DNA of 25,092 nt, from the NCBI GenBank assembly GCA_023409755.1, contig JAEYRA010000007.1, forward strand, positions 1 to 25,092, written 5' to 3'. The translations under genes were made by a program, and so were the position numbers. Below are positions 23,101 to 25,092 of the stretch, in pieces. Under the pieces are notes generated by a model, which saw nothing but the letters and a program-made list of their open reading frames with translations, did not search any database and was not told where the DNA came from. The stretch's first letter is position 1. Every line of letters begins with the position of its first letter. The stretch is from Bacillota bacterium (GTDB taxonomy: Bacteria > Bacillota > Clostridia > Christensenellales > UMGS416).

Positions 23101-24586
23101 CGCCAACCCCGACGCGGCAATCAACGTCAAGCTCGTCTCCGAGACCGGCGTGGGCACCGTGGCGGCCGGCGTGGCTAAGGGCGGGGCCAACGTCATCCTC
23201 ATCAGCGGCTTTGACGGAGGCACCGGCGCGTCGCCCCGCACCAGTATGCAGCACGCCGGCCTGCCCTGGGAGATCGGCCTGGCCGAGAGCCACCAGGTGT
23301 TGACAGCCAACGGCCTGCGCGGCCGCGTGCGTCTGGAGGTCGACGGCAAGCTCATGACCGGCCGGGATGTGGCCATCGCAGCGCTCTTAGGCGCGGAAGA
23401 GTTCGGCTTCGCCACCCTTCCCCTTGTGGCCATCGGGTGCATCATGATGCGCGTGTGCAACCTTGACAACTGCCCGGTGGGCGTTGCCACCCAGAACCCC
23501 GCTCTGCGCGCCCGGTTCACCGGCAAGCCCGAGTATGTAGTGAACCTGTTGACCTTCATCGCCCAAGACCTGCGGGAAGTCATGGCTGAGCTTGGTTTCC
23601 GCGCCATCGACGAGATGGTGGGCCACGCCAACATGCTCAAACAGGTGAAGCCCTCTCCCAAGGCGAGTGAACTTGACCTTTCGCCGCTGGCTGAGACCTG
23701 CCTGCCGCTGCCCTGGCGCGACGCCCCCGAGAACCGCGAGGAACACAACCGCCTGTTCTACGACATGGTGCGCTCCCTGGTGGAGACCGGCGGCACCCGC
23801 ATGAAGCGAAGCATCCGCAACACCGAGCGTGCCATCGGCACCCGCGTCGGTGCGTTCATCAGCCGCCAGTATGGCAAACTCCCCGATGGCAGCCTGAAGT
23901 TCGTCTTTGAGGGCACCGCCGGCCAGAGCTTCGGCGCCTTCGTACCCGAAGGGATGGAGCTCACCCTCATTGGTGAAGCCAACGACTACCTGGGCAAGGG
24001 CCTCTCGGGCGGGCGCATCATCGTGCGCGCCCATGAGAGTGCTGCCTGGCCCGCGGCCGACAACCTGCTGACTGGCAATGTCGTGCTCTATGGCGCAACC
24101 TCCGGCGAGCTCTTCCTGGCGGGCCGGGCCGGCGAACGATTCTGCGTGCGCAACAGCGGCGCGACCGCCGTGTGCGAGGGCGTGGGCGACCACGGCTGCG
24201 AGTACATGACCGGCGGCACCGCCGTCATTCTGGGCCCGGTGGGCCGCAACTTTGCCGCCGGTATGAGCGGTGGCACGGCCTATGTGCTGGACGACGGCAC
24301 CTTCCGCGATACCTATAACGACGAGATGGTCGGCCTCTACCCGTTGGACGGGCTGGACGTCGTGACCGTGTACACGCTGGTGATGCGCCACGCGCAGCTC
24401 ACCGGCTCCAAGATTGCCCGGGAAATCCTCGAGGATTGGCCCAACATGGTGCAGCGCTTCCTCAAGGTGCTGCCGCACGACTACAGCGAAATGCTGGCTG
24501 CCATCGCCGCCGCCAAGGGCGAGGGTCTGGCTGGCGAGGCCCGTCTGGAACGAGCCTTTGCGCTGAAAACCGCTGGGAGGAAATAA
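20144..24586 (+). CDS. gltB: Glutamate synthase (NADPH), large subunit
   Basis: The 1480-residue subunit transfers the glutamine amide to 2-oxoglutarate, making two glutamates. Domain order is class II glutamine amidotransferase (nucleophile Cys18 in EHDSCGTGFVA, to about residue 420), a central domain, and the FMN-binding synthase domain beginning near GAMSYGSIS (858-866). The 3Fe-4S cysteines Cys1099, Cys1105 and Cys1110 lie in GCIMMRVCNLDNCPVG, and the C-terminal GXGXG beta-helix spans about 1240-1440. Family members process off the residues before the catalytic cysteine; here the propeptide would be 17 residues. Length is normal and all domains are intact. AGGAG lies 9 nt before the ATG. 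It follows the ANTAR gene by 24 bp, so it is co-transcribed with glnA. Confidence 0.97.
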   Translation: MNLKNAPLWREEFEHDSCGTGFVANQKGQKSHAIVKDALSVLKRLAHRGGAGYDPDTGDGAGILLQLPDGLFRAVLPFDLPAAGQYGVGQFFFPRNPESRQSCVALVEEAARACGVTLLGWRDVPHRLHACGTAARESAPTILQAFFAPENADDVEQAIYILRRTIERRADACKAGLYVASLSSQTIVYKGMMHSWQLETFYPDLVDERVESAVGMVHSRYSTNTMPTWSRSQPCRMIAHNGEINTLRGAENAIKAMEAGVHGGLLHGRLADVLPVLEDDGSDSMKFDNAFEFYVRAGRPMAQALMMMMPGPWSMDKTMNDQQRAFYQYAACLLPPWDGPAAITFTDGRKVGAVLDRNGLRPARWALTRDGVLILSSESGVLDTPPSEVQRKGKLGPGQMLLLDLETGKLTEDSALKEEFCAGPYRQWLSDGCLDETTLAQGPELAPSKLPLHNLQQLFGYNHEDLMMNLAPMAQTGLDPVGAMGYDASLAVLSERPQPLYSYFKQLFAQVTNPPLDAIRELCVTGTDVHLGSSGDVTQDKPENCRKIHLDSPIIGEDTFRALKEGVPGFPSVELATVFTREQGMLPALESLFAKAEEAVRGGASLLILSDSTATETNIPLPMLLAAAGVHHHLIRCGLRGDCSLIVDSYEPREVHHVCCLIGYGVKAIFPRGIVRSVEDMAQRGLLGGLGMEKAMHNTMHAFTHGVLKVISKMGISCVDGYIGAQIFESVGLSQQVVDRCFTGTVTRVGGMTFEDLERETLKRHEQGLRNLEEALPSGGRYQVKKNGEEHLYNPQVIHTIQTAVRNNDYKLYKEYTKLIGVEKPVALRHLLGFQPGNPVPLDEVEPVERIVRRFKTGAMSYGSISQEAHECLALAMNRLHGKSNSGEGGEAPERLGTDRNSAIKQVASGRFGVTGPYLASAKEIQIKMAQGAKPGEGGQLPGNKVYPHIARVRLSTPGVGLISPPPHHDIYSIEDLAQLIYDLKNANPDAAINVKLVSETGVGTVAAGVAKGGANVILISGFDGGTGASPRTSMQHAGLPWEIGLAESHQVLTANGLRGRVRLEVDGKLMTGRDVAIAALLGAEEFGFATLPLVAIGCIMMRVCNLDNCPVGVATQNPALRARFTGKPEYVVNLLTFIAQDLREVMAELGFRAIDEMVGHANMLKQVKPSPKASELDLSPLAETCLPLPWRDAPENREEHNRLFYDMVRSLVETGGTRMKRSIRNTERAIGTRVGAFISRQYGKLPDGSLKFVFEGTAGQSFGAFVPEGMELTLIGEANDYLGKGLSGGRIIVRAHESAAWPAADNLLTGNVVLYGATSGELFLAGRAGERFCVRNSGATAVCEGVGDHGCEYMTGGTAVILGPVGRNFAAGMSGGTAYVLDDGTFRDTYNDEMVGLYPLDGLDVVTVYTLVMRHAQLTGSKIAREILEDWPNMVQRFLKVLPHDYSEMLAAIAAAKGEGLAGEARLERAFALKTAGRK

Positions 24587-24589
24587 GCA

Positions 24590-25092
24590 ATGGGCAAGCC
24601 AACCGGTTTTATGGAGTACCGCCGCCAGCTGCAGCCGGAGAAGGCACCGCTGGAGCGCATTCGTGACTACGACACCTTTCACCCCGCTATGGGGACGGAG
24701 CTGCTGCGCGAGCAGGCCGCCCGCTGCATGAACTGCGGCACGCCCTATTGCAACCTGGGCGTTGCCTGGCAGGGCGTGGCCAGTGGCTGCACGCTGGGCA
24801 ACCTCATCCCGGAGTGGAACGACCTCGTCTACCAGGGGCTGTACAAGGAGGCTTGGGAACGACTAAAGCTCACCATCCCCTTCCCGGAGTTCACCGCCCG
24901 CGTGTGCCCGGCGCTGTGCGAGGGTGCGTGCACCTGCGGCCTCAACGACGAGGCCGTCACCATCAAGGAGATTGAGCGGTTCCTCTCCGACACCGCCTTT
25001 GACAACGGCTGGGAGCAGCCCCAGGTGCCTGCCGCACGCACCGGTTGCACCGTCGCCGTCATCGGCTCCGGCCCCGCCGGCCTCACCACGGC
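24590..25092 (+). CDS. gltD: Glutamate synthase (NADPH), small subunit (partial, runs off window)
   Basis: The first 167 residues are present, about a third of the usual 490. The N-terminal ferredoxin-like domain carries cysteine groups for two 4Fe-4S clusters: Cys46, Cys49, Cys54 and Cys67 (RCMNCGTPYC...GCTLGNLIPEWNDLV), and Cys106, Cys110 and Cys114 (RVCPALCEGACT). The FAD-binding GSGPAG follows at 159-164, where the window ends. GltD passes electrons from NADPH through FAD and the clusters to GltB. The ATG is 3 nt after the gltB stop with GGGAGGAAA upstream, so the two subunits are coupled. Confidence 0.96.
   Translation, partial: MGKPTGFMEYRRQLQPEKAPLERIRDYDTFHPAMGTELLREQAARCMNCGTPYCNLGVAWQGVASGCTLGNLIPEWNDLVYQGLYKEAWERLKLTIPFPEFTARVCPALCEGACTCGLNDEAVTIKEIERFLSDTAFDNGWEQPQVPAARTGCTVAVIGSGPAGLTT

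Overview
The window is GC-rich bacterial chromosome that looks like a Clostridia-type Firmicute. The evidence is a DapL-type diaminopimelate pathway, a dapF-dapL pair, LrgA/LrgB, an alpha-type glutamine synthetase, and an ANTAR gene lying between glnA and gltB, an order I recall from clostridia (NitR). Strong AGGAGG-like ribosome binding sites, extended -10 promoters (TGnTATAAT) and TTG/GTG starts fit the same group. No tRNA, rRNA, CRISPR array or intact mobile element was seen.

Layout. 1-430: no confident gene, several strong inverted repeats, possibly the right end of an IS200/IS605-type element, then the terminator of the leftward ABC operon. 431-4447 (minus): two ABC exporter half-transporters forming an asymmetric heterodimer of the BmrCD/LmrCD/TM287-288 kind. 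They are preceded by a 33-codon upstream ORF and a set of mutually exclusive hairpins ending in a terminator. 4630-6214 (plus): an autoregulated TetR-family repressor with a perfect 30-bp operator palindrome, translationally coupled to an alpha/beta hydrolase. 6373-7602 (minus): a DEAD-box RNA helicase. 7816-9908 (minus): dapL and dapF for lysine/peptidoglycan precursor synthesis. 10140-11422 (plus): a Gfo/Idh/MocA-fold protein that has lost its catalytic residues. 11476-12521 (minus): lrgB and lrgA. 12840-13493 (minus): a HAD phosphatase, followed by a gene-poor stretch holding a probable DUF3841 remnant. 13591-17853 (plus): three consecutive M42 metallo-aminopeptidase paralogues, RidA and a class I glutamine-amidotransferase-like gamma-glutamyl hydrolase, probably one peptide/amide-scavenging operon. 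18012-25092 (plus): glnA, an ANTAR pseudo-receiver regulator, gltB and the start of gltD, the complete GS-GOGAT ammonium assimilation route; gltD runs off the window.

How the genes fit together. The right half is a nitrogen block: peptides and gamma-glutamyl amides are hydrolysed, reactive enamines are cleared by RidA, and ammonium is captured by GS-GOGAT under a likely RNA-binding ANTAR regulator. The left half is a defence/efflux block under two kinds of local control.

The most interesting system is the ABC leader at 4156-4447: promoter, leader peptide, and five alternating copies of one self-complementary heptamer that can fold into either a terminator or an antiterminator. It reads as a ribosome-mediated attenuator that would switch on the exporter when translation is inhibited.
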